Positions 10,137 through 20,785 of a stretch of 64,000 nt of DNA are shown piece after piece. Numbering within the stretch: position 1 is the first letter of the stretch; each line of letters starts with the position of its first letter. The notes beneath the pieces are model-generated. The model did no database searches, was not told the origin of the DNA, and saw only the letters and a program-made list of their open reading frames with translations. Source of the DNA: Orientallactaga sibirica (lineage: Eukaryota; Chordata; Mammalia; Rodentia; Dipodidae); assembly GCA_036365145.1 (NCBI GenBank), contig JAEOAD010000035.1, positions 4,339,501-4,403,500 of the forward strand, given 5' to 3'. Both the position numbers and the translations under genes were made by a program.

Positions 10137-11152
10137 TGTGAGTTGAGGAATGTATTAAGGAGCCTCCCAATGGTTAAGGCCCATGTTTATTTATTTATAT
10201 ACCTTTTATTGAATGCTGGCTAATAATAAATAAACATTAATCAAACAAATGCATCAAAAACTTCTCTGAGTGGAAAGACAGAGAGAAGAATGCAAAAATG
10301 TATAGCCAACCAATTCGTCAGACCTGAGCAAATGCTTGCGAGTGCGCTGCTAGCTGCTTCAGTCCCTGCTTGATTCTGCCCAGACTTTCCAGGGCCCTTT
10401 TAGCTTATGCCGACTTCTTATTTCAACAGTGGTACAAAGCGCCATGGGCCTGTTTGGTTCCTTTTGAAATTGCAGGGAGTGGATGGGATTTGACATCCTC
10501 AAGAAAATGCAAATGTTCTGTCCAGTTTTATCCTGCTTAGTGAAAAACTCACTCGCATGGCCTTTGGAGTACTGTCAGCTACATCCTGAGGTTTCTAAGA
10601 ATGGCTTCATAGGAAACAGAGTCTAGCTGGAAGTTGGCCTCAACATTTAGTTTTCTTTACAGGGCTACTGCTTGTATTTCTCTATGCATGTTCATCCCGT
10701 GCCGTGGGTGCTGTGCTTGGAGAGACGGGTTCCCCTCACAGAACCTGCTTCCTGTTAATTCTTCCACTCCAGAACATTTTGGAAACAGATGTAATGACTT
10801 AAATATAATAACAAAAGTAAAATAATTACACCCAGACAACTTGAACCAAGTCAAAACATTTTTTTTTCAAAGAGAATTCCTAGTTCCCTTTCTCTAGAAT
10901 GTTATAAGAATGTTGCCTCTCTGCATCTATGAGTTCATCGAGATAATTTACATAGTGACATGATGCATACATGCACTGTATCTCCACTGTAATAAGACCC
11001 CTTAGTTCAATTACTCCAATGACAGGGATCTCGAAATAACTGTTTATTGAAAGCATGTTATATGTTTGATACAATAGGTATTTGTCCTATACTACAGATG
11101 CCAGCAACATAACTTCTTTCCATCTTATATGATAGGATCCAGAAGTGTATTT
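10137..11152. other. Unique non-coding DNA
   Basis: About 1 kb with no recognised repeat. An octamer ATGCAAAT occurs at 10508-10515. Opposed short frames around 10634-10854 have no recognisable domain. Confidence 0.4.
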
Positions 11153-11167
11153 AAGAAATAATTTACA

Positions 11168-11448
11168 GGGCTGGAGAGATGGCTTAGCAGTTAAGGCACC
11201 TGCCTGCTAAGCCTAAGGACCTGGTTCCAATCTCCAGGTCCCACGTTTAGCCAGATGCAAAGTGACGCAAGGGCGCAATGCTGCACTTGCCCACAAGGGG
11301 GCGTACGCATCTGGATTTCGTTCACAGCAGCTGAGAGACTGCTGGCATGCCCATTCTCTATCTGTCTCCCTCTTCCTCTCTGTCTGTCTCTCTCTGTGTC
11401 TCTCTCCAAAAAAAAAAATAAATAAAAAAATTTAAAAAAAATTAAAAA
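11168..11448 (+). mobile_element. Type A SINE, plus strand
   Basis: Starts GGGCTGGAGAGATGGCTTAG, carries the full type A insert (AGTGACGCAAGGGCGCAATG), and has a long A-rich tail. A perfect 15-bp target duplication AAGAAATAATTTACA lies at 11153-11167 and 11449-11463. Confidence 0.93.
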
Positions 11449-11480
11449 AAGAAATAATTTACAGAATTATTTTGCTGCTT

Positions 11481-11580
11481 TAGTGGTAGTTTGGGAAAGC
11501 AGACTGCTCCCATCATTTTAATTTTAATTTTAGTGGTAGTTTGGGAAAGCAGACTGCTCCCATCATTTTAATTTTATCCA
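11481..11580. repeat. 50-bp tandem duplication
   Basis: Two 50-bp units start at 11481 and 11531, each beginning TAGTGGTAGTTTGGGAAAGC. They are identical over the first 46 bases. The near identity implies a recent event in otherwise unique DNA. Confidence 0.95.
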
Positions 11581-13130
11581 CAGCATGATGTTCATAGTAT
11601 GTCATAAAGAAAGTAACAAGCAAATGAAGGCATCATAAGATACAAGGTTCAGGAACACAACATTTGGAAAGAATTGGAGCTGTAATGGGTAGATATATCT
11701 ATAGATATCTGGGTGCCTAGGATTGGAAAACCAGCATTAGTGAGAGCCAGATGCAGGGTTTGTTTCTAGCATAACTTTCATAGTGGGCATGATCAATGGA
11801 GAAACTGGTTTTATTGTCCCAAAGATGCATAAATAAACAATAAAAGCAAATAAGACAAATAACAGTGAGAACCAAAAGGAAGTTTTCAGGCCCTACAGTG
11901 TGATTGTTGTATTTTTATCTCTGATCTTTCCCCAGAATCCACTGTGTATAGAATAGTTGTATAGAATAGCACAGTCATTAATAATAAAACACCTCTTTTG
12001 TATTAATTGATATTTTAGTCATGTCTGTGCACAATTTAATTAAAAGTATAAACAAGTATATCTCAGACTTTTGGGAATTTTCACTTTGGTGGTAGTAAGA
12101 GAATGAGAAGGGATAATGCCTAAGTAGGTAGAAAGTACCTTTTAATTAGCTCAAAACAAAACAAAAGAAAGATGTAGAGATGCTCCTGGAACTGCTTAAC
12201 CTGCTGGCTTTCTTCACAGGCTGTGAGGAAAACATCTACAACACCTATGCTCCAGAAATGTCTCGGGTACATCAATTCCACATTTTAAGTTGTGTTTTAG
12301 TTATCCAATTCTATGACAATGTCACTCTGAATTCTGGGGAAAAACAAATAAAAACTATTCCTGAACTTCTTGAAAGACATATTTTTCAACTGTATCATGG
12401 CCAGAGATTGAAACTGAAAGCGAGCTGAATCAGCATATTTGATGGGTTGGTGGGGTTTATGAGGAGAAAAATTATTTTTGTTTTTCCTGCACTGTTTTCC
12501 ACTCCCCCAGCCACTTACTGACCCCAGTTAGTCCTTCCAAAGACTGCCACAAGTTCCTTATGATTACTTCTACTTACATGAGAAGTTGCGTATTATTTAT
12601 CTTGGCTTGGAGATTCACTTTGCAGTTGTACCATAACGGCTGTGTGTATCATCAACACCCAGAAAGTGCTTTGGGTTTGAAAAGAATCCCATGCACACTC
12701 CAGCAGGGCACCGTCGTGCAGGCAGTCCTTGTGGGAAGACAGACCCCTGGTGGCCATGATGCAGAACTGCAGCTCAGGAAAGTGCTGGGCCGTTTTGAGG
12801 CTTCTCCTCTCCACCCCCTGCTTTCTGGGTCCAAGTTGCTGATGACAGTGGACATAATGCAGCTGTGTGGAAATGAATCTCAAGTTCAAGAGATTTCCAA
12901 AACAGTTACATCAGCTCCATGAAGGCTTCAGGTCACAAGTTCTCTAAATTATTTAGAAAGCTGGCCAATGTAGCATGCTAAAATTTTTTTTTAAAGTTAC
13001 TAAAATTTTTTGACCAAGAAGCTGAACAGGAGCCTCAGTGTTTGGGAATAAGTCTTAATCTCTACCTAAAAAAAGGCCTGCGCTTCCTCAGTCAGGATCA
13101 CACGCTTCTGTTTGCTTTGGGAAGGAAAAA
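11581..13130. other. Unique DNA, gene status unsupported
   Basis: About 1.5 kb without recognised repeats. An 82-codon frame at 12180-12428 and overlapping frames on both strands at 12560-12922 (120 codons plus, 98 codons minus) are open. None has a recognisable domain and no splice or coding pattern favours one strand, so no CDS is called. Confidence 0.4.
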
Positions 13131-13194
13131 AAAGAAGAAGAAGAAGAAGAAGAAGAAGAAGAAGAAGAAGAAGAAGAAGAAGAAGAAGAAGAAG

Positions 13195-13226
<32 letters not shown>

Positions 13227-13248
13227 GAAGAAGAAGAAGAAGAAGAAA
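13131..13248. repeat. Long (AAG)n / GAA-TTC triplet tract
   Basis: About 39 AAG units on the plus strand with a single interruption (GTAG near 13224). Such pure purine-pyrimidine mirror tracts can form triplex (H-) DNA. All poly-Lys, poly-Arg, poly-Leu and poly-Ser frames here come from the tract. Confidence 0.97.
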
Positions 13249-13838
13249 GTGTCGCTTTCCCTTGGCCACCACGGGAACAAACGTTTTGAGCTTCTAAATA
13301 TGGCCCTGGCCCGGATCTGACCTGCCTCATGGCTGAGAAGGCTTCTCCAAATGAAACTCCACCAGAGAAAATATGATTGCAAGAAACGGAAAGCCGAGTC
13401 TCAATGTCTCTCTCGTTCTCCCACTTGCTAATCCTTGCTCCTTGTTTGATCTGTTCAATTTGTAAGTGTTGAAACAAGCTACTGAGGGACTCCATGAGGC
13501 TCTTGTCAGATCAGAGTGTCTATTGAAGAAACACCTGTGGCGCTGAAGAGTCTCTCAATTCCTCTCTTGTTATCCCAGAAGGCACAGCTTAATCTAATGG
13601 ACTGAACTCCTGTATGGTGCAGTTGTGGGTACCAACCACTGTCATGCCAGCTTAGGATGCCATGTGCCAGGCATTGTGCCCATAGTCATCTCTGTCACGA
13701 TCCCATCTGCCTGCTTGGGTTGATGGCTGGGCCTGATGAGCATATAGCATCCAAGTTGTGGCAAGAGAAGGGCCACGTGGCCATACTAAAGTCTAACCCA
13801 GGACTCCTATGTGCACCACACACACACAGCCAAGGCAT

Positions 13839-13871
<33 letters not shown>

Positions 13872-14160
13872 GTAAAGTTAGGCCTTTTCTGATATTCAGG
13901 GGCTCACTGGTCATTTTTTCCCCCACCAGAACAAAAAGAATATGAAAAGATATCAAGAACCTTCATTGTTACAAGAGAAACATGCCCACAGTCAGAGTTT
14001 CTTCCCTCCTCAGTTAACCCTCTCTGAAAACACCCTCAGGGACATGCCCAAGGCGTGTCTCCTAGGTGATTCTAATAGTCTGCAGAGATTAGCCATTACA
14101 GTCTAGAACCTCTTCTCTTCCCACCTCAGTTACGTTAATCAAAACTTTAGTTTTTTAAAT
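13249..14160. other. Mostly unique DNA
   Basis: No element is called apart from the CA tract at 13840. The 135-codon minus-strand frame starting at 13495 continues into the GAA tract and is not a gene. Confidence 0.35.
13840..13869. repeat. (CA)n microsatellite
   Basis: About 15 units, with a shorter CA run just upstream at 13818-13828. Confidence 0.95.
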
Positions 14161-14460
14161 TTGTGTGTGTGTGCGTGCATGTGTATATGATCACATGCAT
14201 GCCATAAGTGTGCATGTGGGAGGTCAGAGGACAGTCTTCATGTATTGGTCCCTTTGTTCCACTTTGTTTGAGACAAGATCTCTTATCTTTTTGCCACCGT
14301 AAATACCAGAGCAGCTGGCCAGCAAGCTTTGAAATTCTTCTTACTTTACCTCTTACACATGTGCCACCATGAATCAGGCATTATGTGGGTGCTGGCAGCC
14401 AGTTTCAGATTGTCAGGCTTGGTCAGGAAGCAGTTTCACCACTGAGCCATGTCCCCAGCT
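14161..14460 (-). mobile_element. Rodent composite (B3/B4-like) repeat, minus strand
   Basis: Runs from a TG-rich lead ('tgtgtgcgtgcatgtgtata') through 'gggaggtcagaggacagtct' and 'gtttgagacaagatctctta'. It ends in an antisense ID-type head, 'accactgagccatgtcccca'. The same order recurs at 15251, 21305 and 57395. Confidence 0.65.
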
Positions 14461-14620
14461 TCTCAGGATATCTCCCTGAACCTGGAGGGAGCCTCTTGTC
14501 TCCGCCTCCCACCCCCAGGTCTGAGATTACAGCTGTTTACCACCACACCCGGCATTTGTGTTGGTGCTGGAGATACAAACTCAGGTGCTTTTGTTTGTTC
14601 AGAAACGCTTTCTCACCTCT
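14461..14620 (-). mobile_element. Second B1-ID composite fragment, minus strand
   Basis: Contains 'gcctcccacccccaggtctg', 'gattacagctgtttaccacc', 'acacccggcatttgtgttgg' and 'gagatacaaactcaggtgct': an antisense B1 half followed by an antisense ID half. Confidence 0.55.
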
Positions 14621-15164
14621 CTGGTTCCCAAGTGAGACCTGAGCGTGAGAAAGGATGTGGAATATTGGAACCCACGCATCACTGCTGGGACTGGAATAGG
14701 GTCCGGCCACTTTGGTTTGCCAGTTGCTTTTTTTATAAAGACAAAATATACTACTAGGGTCCCCACTCCAAGGGGCATGAGAACCCTGATACACACATGC
14801 TTGTGCTACTTCTAGACTGGAGACAACTCATAGATGGTTCAGTGAATGAAAAGACTATCAGACTGCACTAGAGCATCTGATAGGACACTCTGGAACCATA
14901 GACAGGGACAACTCAGAGGCAACTTCGGGCACTATGGGTGAAAGACATCCATCTTAAAAGGCAAAAGCAAGTGAGGACATAGTGACATCCAGCGACGATG
15001 GCAGGTAGATGGACGGTGAGACGGTAAATGGACAGCAGCACCTAAGAGGAGGCGGTTTGTGGGGGTGCTGAGACCTTCCTGTGTCCCAGCTATGGTGCAG
15101 GTCATGACACAAGGTGATAGATATGTTAAATAGGGCTATGCATCACAGAAATTGTAGTCACTTG

Positions 15165-15167
<3 letters not shown>
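14621..15167. other. Unclassified DNA
   Basis: No specific element is recognised. The sequence is neither strongly AT-rich nor simple. Confidence 0.3.

Positions 15168-15204
<37 letters not shown>
15168..15204. repeat. (TA)n microsatellite
   Basis: About 18 TA dinucleotides. Such runs can extrude as cruciforms. Confidence 0.97.
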
Positions 15205-15209
<5 letters not shown>

Positions 15210-15250
15210 TAAAGTTCAAAAAGCTGATGCATTCCCATTGCTCTGGGGTT

Positions 15251-15600
15251 TGTGTGTGTGTGTGTGTGTGTGTGTTATTCATGCATGTGTGTATAGATAT
15301 GGGTGCACATGGATGTGGTTGTGCTTGCATGTGTGTGCTTGGGGGGGTGGAAATTGATGCTGGGGGTCTTCCTCTGTAGATAACTCTCCACCTTATTTAT
15401 TGAGACAGGATCTCTCACTTGAACCCAGGGTTTCCTAACTCAGCTCGTCTAGTGAGCCTGCCCTGGGAATGCCCTGTCTCAGCTTCCCAGCACTGGAATT
15501 ACATGGGAGGTGGAGGGGCAGGCCATCTGGCATTTGCATGGGTTCTGGGGAATCCTAACTCCAGTCTTCATAATTATCCATTGGGCCATCGTTCAACCCC
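15251..15600 (-). mobile_element. Composite (B3/B4-like) repeat with (TG)n lead, minus strand
   Basis: (TG)12 at 15251-15275 leads into 'tgagacaggatctctcactt', 'ttcccagcactggaattaca' and the antisense head 'tccattgggccatcgttcaa'. Confidence 0.6.
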
Positions 15601-15642
15601 TCCCACCACCATTGAAGGAGGATAGGAAAAAGTAGCTTTTTT

Positions 15643-15861
15643 TGGTAGATATTTTTATGAGGGGTGGGGGAGGATAGGCATGCCAGGGACCTCCAGCCAC
15701 TGTAATCAAACTCCAGACACAAGCGCCACCTTGTGCACATGTGCAACCTTGTGTGCTTGTGTCACCTTGTGCATCTGGCTTACATGGGAGCTGGATATTT
15801 GAAGATGGGTCCTCAGACTTTGCAGGCAAGTGCCTTAAATATTAAGCCATCTTTCCAGCCC
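15643..15861 (-). mobile_element. Type B SINE, first of three stacked in one site
   Basis: Antisense type B with 'gggacctccagccactgtaa' and end TTAAGCCATCTTTCCAGCC. It carries an extra CTTGTG-rich expansion near 15732-15770 (four CTTGTG motifs). The target motif AAAGTAGCTTTTTT precedes it (15629-15642) and AAAGCTAGC follows (15862-15870). Confidence 0.85.
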
Positions 15862-15870
15862 AAAGCTAGC

Positions 15871-15891
15871 TGGCTTGCTTGCTTTCTTTTT

Positions 15892-15968
<77 letters not shown>

Positions 15969-16166
15969 TTTCTTTCATTCTTTCTTAAAGAGAAAAAGGT
16001 GGGGGGGGCAGAGAATGGACATGCCAGGGACTCCAGCTGCTGCAATCAAACTCCAGATGCATGTGCCACCATGTGCATCTGGCTTACATGGACCCTGGGG
16101 AATTGGACTGGGGTCCTTTGGCTTTGCAGTCAAGTGCCTTAACCACTGAGAAACCCTTCTAGCCCC
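15871..16166 (-). mobile_element. Type B SINE, second of three in the same site
   Basis: Starts with an expanded T/C-rich tail and ends 'gagaaacccttctagcccc'. The target motif AAAGCTAGC lies on both sides (15862 and 16167), so it entered the duplicated site of its neighbour. Confidence 0.85.
15883..15969. repeat. (TTTC)n(CT)n microsatellite in a SINE tail
   Basis: About 14 TTTC units (15883-15940) grade into about 14 CT units (15941-15969). It is the expanded tail and CT region of the second stacked SINE. Serine/leucine/phenylalanine-rich frames here are artefacts. Confidence 0.95.
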
Positions 16167-16180
16167 AAAGCTAGCTTTTT

Positions 16181-16430
16181 AGGGGAGACAGAAAGAGGCA
16201 GAGAGAGAGGGAGAAGAAGACAGAGATGGGCACACCAGCAGCCTCTCAGCTGCTGCAAACGAAATCCAGATGCATGTGCCCCCTTGTGGTCAAGTGTGGC
16301 ATTGCGCCCTTGCATTACTTTGCATCTGGCTACACATGGGACCTGGAGATTGGAACCGCTGGAGATTGGAACCAGCGTTCTTAGGCTTAGGAGGCAGGCA
16401 CCTTAACCACTAAGCCATCTCTCCAGCCCT
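16181..16430 (-). mobile_element. Type A SINE, third of three in the same site
   Basis: Antisense type A ('aagtgtggcattgcgccctt'). It carries a 16-bp internal tandem duplication of CTGGAGATTGGAACCG at 16343 and 16359. AAAGCTAGCTTTTT flanks it at 16167-16180 and 16431-16444. Confidence 0.9.
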
Positions 16431-16450
16431 AAAGCTAGCTTTTTAAAATG

Positions 16451-16885
16451 CAGTTTCAGTTAGAGCTTGATGCCTAAACAAAACCAGAAGATGCCATCTT
16501 TCATGCCACCTCGCCCTGGCACAAAAATGGAACTTGGCAAGAATGGAACTTATGTCTGAATGAGATTGATGTACAGTGCCCTCTCCTGCCCACAGTCTAG
16601 CACACTATACCCTTTAAATAAAATTAAATAGCCCAGGTGGGCTGGTCCTGGGGTCTGCCCTCCAAATCTACAAACCAATCAGGGCTCCCCCTTGCATTCC
16701 TGAATCTGATGCTATAAAGGCTGCGGCCTTCTGGTCCCTCCCTTTCTCTTGGTACAACCAACCCTCAGTGTGTGTGTATGTCTCTCTCTGTCTCTCTTTC
16801 TCTCTAGATTCCCTGTCATCTCTGCTCAAAAAACATGAGTCTGGCCTCTACCTCCACCAAGCTAGGTGGGGGTGGGAGAACATAA
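16451..16885 (+). mobile_element. Possible LTR or promoter-bearing retroelement fragment
   Basis: Promoter-like elements appear in LTR order: 'caaaccaatcagggctc' (CCAAT type, about 16671), 'gatgctataaaggctgcggc' (TATA type, about 16710), then a CT-rich stretch and a G-rich segment. No TG...CA termini or target duplication were found, so the class is uncertain. Confidence 0.3.
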
Positions 16886-17527
16886 CATCATTGCTTGCTC
16901 TGAACTTTTCTTCTTACCTCTGTTTTATAGTTTGAAATAACTTCCACTTTGATTATTGCATGATTTTCCTCTGGTCACTAAATCTACCACAAGCATTCTC
17001 TCCTTACACTCCAGATCTAGCACATGGGTGCTGTCACCAAGTCTAGGCTTGTTACCTGTGAAACATCTTTAAACTCGGGGGTGACTATGAGGGTAACTCT
17101 ATTTATTACTCATTTCTCCTCTGAATTTCCCAGTCCCCACCTTGATATTTTCTCTGTGCTATGCTATTTTTCCTTAAGTCACCATCATTTGCTCTTTTAA
17201 CTTTCTTCCATGGGGGAAAACACATGGTGGATGCCCTATGTGTTCTTCCTAAGTCTTCCGACACAGGTTCCTACACTCTCCTTGCTACGCTTTCAGCTCT
17301 ACTCTAATTCCTCTTTAAAGGCCTTAGTATCTCTTAAATCCCAATCTCCCCTTAAATAAGCCCCACAATTTGTGATCTCCCCTTAAAATAAACTTAATAA
17401 TTCATAACTTATCTTTCTTGAGTCCATCTTTATAATTCTTTATGAAAAGTAGGATAGAACTCAAAACTTGGGCTTCATAAATTCTGGAGGACCCTTCCTG
17501 AAACCCCAAATCCTGCATCAGTATTGT
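16886..17527. other. Unique pyrimidine-rich DNA
   Basis: No repeat or exon recognised. A short internal echo of 'tctccccttaaa' occurs at about 17346 and 17377. Confidence 0.4.
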
Positions 17528-17537
17528 CAACTTCTTT

Positions 17538-17700
17538 TCCTTTTCTTTTTTGTTTTTGTTTTTTTCCAAGTATGGTCTCGCAGTAGCTCAGGCTGATCTG
17601 GAATTCACTGTGTAGTCTCAGGGTGGCCTTGAACTCATGGCAATCCTCCTACCTTTGCCTCCCAAGTGCTGGGGTTAAAGGCGTGCATCACCACGCCTGG
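17538..17700 (-). mobile_element. B1-type SINE, minus strand
   Basis: A T-rich tail, 'atctggaattcactgtgtag', 'gtctcagggtggccttgaac', and the end 'gcatcaccacgcctgg'. A 10-bp target duplication CAACTTCTTT is at 17528-17537 and 17701-17710. Confidence 0.92.
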
Positions 17701-17710
17701 CAACTTCTTT

Positions 17711-19379
17711 ATCTGACCAGTGACACCCTCCTTTTGCTAATATGGCAGAGCTTGTGGGTGCAGAGATGAGTCAGAGGCGTTCACAACACAGGGCAGGGAA
17801 GTGAGACAGACAGGTAAGGAAGTTACAGGATTTACTCCACGGGAATCCAAGGCTAAAGGAAGCACTGGCCTGTAACAGGACTTGTAAGCACAAAGAATAT
17901 TAACTTGACCATGAATCATGTACTTGCTCTTGTTTTCTTCACCAACTGTATTTTTTACTTTGATCAAAAAAAATTTTTAATGGGAATATTGTCTGCTGTC
18001 TTGTAGATATATTAGAATATGGCCTCTGTCTAATCCCTCTGGCATAATCTAATGGTATTTTTGATCCATAGGCATTTCATCATGCATGAAATATTTAGTA
18101 AATGAGTGAATGAATGAATGATGGCATCATGCTATTTTAATCACTGCCCTTTCAGTGTCATGTGTGTTCAGTGGGTATGTTCACTAGTATAGCTTCTGCT
18201 TAGTCATTTTTGAAGGGGGATGTGTACTTTCATTAATATGTGTGGAGTCCACTGCCATGCCTTTAGGGTGGCATTCCCAAAACTAAGTCCCAGTGATGGA
18301 GCACGTTCTAGGGCACCGCTCTTTGAAACCAAAGCCTATGGCATGTCTCCTCACTATCTATCTACAGGACATAAATACCAGGAATGTGAATGCAGACCCA
18401 AGGGGAATACCACAAATCCTGCCATGAAAAGCCACCAGGCAGTTATTCAAGGGGTGTGTTTGCAGAACCATGGAAACTAGGCCAGTGTTTTCCCCTGGGA
18501 ATGGGACCTAAATCTAGTGCCCTGATCTGCACGTAAATTAAATAAGTTCAGATTCTTACACTAAGCCCTACCTCAGTTTCCCTGTCACAAGCTCAGGGGC
18601 ACCTATCACCGGATGGTGTAAATTCATGGCTATAAAGGCCCTTGCTTTTAAGGAGTCATTACTTTTATTCCCATTTGGGTAGAAGCAGGGAGCTCAAAAG
18701 GCAGGATTCCAACAGGGCTCAGCTCCTGCGAACAGCCAGCCCAACCCGGTCCTGTTTAGAAGGGACTTTTCTAAAGTAAGTGCTAAGTATTTCAGGCAAA
18801 GAAACCCAGCTGTGAAAACACAGTGGCCATTTGTACCGTCGCTTTATATGTGGATTTATTTTTACTTGCACTTACTTTAGTGTGTTTCTTTGGAGAGACA
18901 TTCCCTTCCCCTCCTCTCCTTCCCCTTCGCTGACTCCTGCTGCCCCTCAGGGGCCTTTTGAGAAATGACAGTCTCTTGCTCTAATCCTTTCCGGTCACAA
19001 GTGTTCTGCATCAGTCACACCCTTGACTAATTAACATTAATAAGTGATGTTGGTTGGGGGGAGAACTCCATAGAAAAAGCAGCAGGGCAGTTTTGCCAAA
19101 TTGGAGATGACCCAACTTGAAAATTTTTCCAGCGGACTTTCTGTCTGCTGCCTCCCTGTGTTCCTGCTGCTGGAACATACATTTCTGACATGGGATCTTG
19201 GACACCCCACATGCTACGTAGCCCTGTGGACTGTTTGTTCCAGAAGCCCCATGGACTTCTTGTTTTTAATAAACTTCCTGTAAATTGTCTGCAGTGTAGA
19301 GGCCATAGGAGGGATTAGACATCACTCCTGCCCTCTTACAGAGCCTCATCAGAAATACAGACAGCACTTTTCCAAGTTT
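17711..19379. other. Unique DNA, long repeat-poor stretch
   Basis: About 1.7 kb with no recognised transposon. A small TGAA run lies at about 18098-18122. An 86-codon frame at 18220-18480 and short opposed frames at 19011-19283 have no domain signature. The stretch around 18560-19290 has the compact look of conserved non-coding DNA, but nothing decisive. Confidence 0.4.
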
Positions 19380-19425
19380 TCACTTATTATTGAGCACCTA
19401 CTGTGTGCAAGGATGGGATTTCAGC
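19380..19425 (+). mobile_element. Possible MIR-type core fragment
   Basis: 'attattgagcacctactgtg' plus 'tgcaaggatgggatt' matches the 5' MIR pattern of 'ttattgagcNcctactgtgtgc'. The fragment is short, so confidence is limited. Confidence 0.35.
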
Positions 19426-19668
19426 AGAGCAGGACGTTAAAATAGGTCAAGGAAGGAAAGTTAGGCAGCGAAAGAAAGATTTTGGAGGCAGGAGAGCAAA
19501 GGGCCGTTTAGTGGTCTCTGGGGCTCCAAACACTGGAATCTTCTCGGCAAGTCACCAAAAGGATTGACAGCAAGTTCTCAAGCAGGATTTGTACATCCAC
19601 TTTCAGCAGAGCCAAAAAACAGAAGCAGCGGAAGTGTCCACGGAGGGACGAATGGAAAAAAACCACGT

Positions 19669-19800
19669 GGCATGTACTTACAGGGAGTAGTGTTCAGCCT
19701 TTAAGAGGAAAGAAAATGAGGCATGTACTTACATGGAATAGTATTGAACCTTTAAGAGGAAAGACTATGTGGTGTATACTTACATGGAATATGTAAAATG
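19669..19800. repeat. 51-bp unit repeated about 2.6 times inside L1
   Basis: Units start at 19669, 19720 and 19771, each beginning GG(C/T)(A/G)T(G/A)(T/A)ACTTACA-like and running through 'cctttaagaggaaaga'. The exact 51-bp spacing shows a local tandem amplification within the L1 sequence. Confidence 0.9.
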
Positions 19801-20181
19801 GGGACTGGGGAGATGGCTCCATGGCTGAGAGCATTTACCGAGGAAGTATGAGAACCTGAGTTGGATCAATAGCCCCTGTGCTAAACAGCCAAGCCTCATC
19901 ACTCATGCCTGGAACCCCAGGACTGAGAGATGCAGAGACAAGAGAGCCACTGGGACTCACTGGTCAGCCATTCTGACCAAAAAATGCCAAGTCCTGGGTT
20001 CAGAGAGAAACTTTGAGGAAAATAAGACAGAAGAACCATTGAGGAGGACCCCTGAATCCTCCTCTGGCCTCTGCACATGTGCGCATGGAATGCGCATTAG
20101 CACACATGCATACTCTATAATACACACACACACACATACACAATGCACCACACATACACAAAGAACAAAAATAAATAAATA
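19801..20181 (+). mobile_element. B4-like composite SINE, plus strand
   Basis: An ID/B2-like head (GGGGACTGGGGAGATGGCTC), a worn B1-like body, then 'cctctggcctctgcacatgt', CA-rich sequence and an A-rich tail. Confidence 0.65.
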
Positions 20182-20386
20182 GGGCTGGAGAGATGGCTGA
20201 GAAGTTAAGGCATTTGCCTGCGAAGCCTAAGGATCCTGGTCGGTTATCCAGGTCGCACGTAAGCCAGATGCACAAGGTAGCATGCATCTGGAGTTTGTTT
20301 GCAGTGGCCAGGGGCCTTGGCATGCCCATTCTCACTCTCCTTCTCTCTCTTTCCCTTTCTCTGTCTTAAATAAATAAATACATAAG

Positions 20387-20429
<43 letters not shown>
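20182..20429 (+). mobile_element. Type B SINE with long (AAAT)n tail
   Basis: GGGCTGGAGAGATGGCTGAG head, 'acgtaagccagatgcacaag' body, CT-rich stretch, and an (AAAT)n tail from about 20367 to 20429. A small (AAGG)n run follows at the return to L1 sequence. Minus-strand frames of leucine/isoleucine/tyrosine composition come from the tail. Confidence 0.88.
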
Positions 20430-20785
20430 GAAAGGAAGGAAGGAAGGAAATTCCATAATATGCTAGCACGTGGATGAAACTTGAGGAACATTCTGCCAAG
20501 TGAATTAAACCAGTGACAACTTAGGCATGGGCTCCATTTATACAACATATAGCAGCCAAACTCAGGAACAGAATTAAAAACGATTCCCCCAGAGCTGGAG
20601 GGAGGTGTAGCTACTGTTTGATTTTGGCATGGTTTTGGTTTAATAAGATAAAAATTGTACAGATAGGCAGTGATGAGGGTACAGCATTGTCATTATCTTT
20701 AATGTCACTGAACTATACTCTCAACACAGTGAAGATGGGAAACCTTTTATGTTTAATGCATATTTTACTTCAATTTTTAAAACTG

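Larger units (their letters stand above)
19575..20785 (+). mobile_element. Ancient L1 3' end (L1M type), split by two SINEs
   Basis: The left part (19575-19800) follows the L1 3' region: 'tttgtacatccactttcagc', 'aagtgtccacggagggacga', 'agtgttcagcctttaagagg'. The right part (20453-20785) continues with 'gcacgtggatgaaacttgag', 'tgaattaaaccagtgacaac', 'aatgtcactgaactatactc', 'ttttatgtttaatgcatatt'. A composite SINE and a type B SINE lie between. Confidence 0.7.

Noticed and set aside
12560..12922. 120-codon plus-strand frame, open also on the minus strand, considered as an exon or retrogene
   Set aside because: No recognisable domain, no clear splice context, and both strands are open, which suggests composition rather than coding. 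A protein search would be decisive.
13042..13495. Open frames rich in Lys, Arg, Leu, Phe or Ser around the triplet tract
   Set aside because: They are the six translations of (AAG)n and carry no sequence outside the tract that looks coding.
16451..16885. Functional host promoter (CCAAT plus TATA order)
   Set aside because: The arrangement is also typical of LTRs and no downstream exon was found. Reported only as a possible LTR at low confidence.
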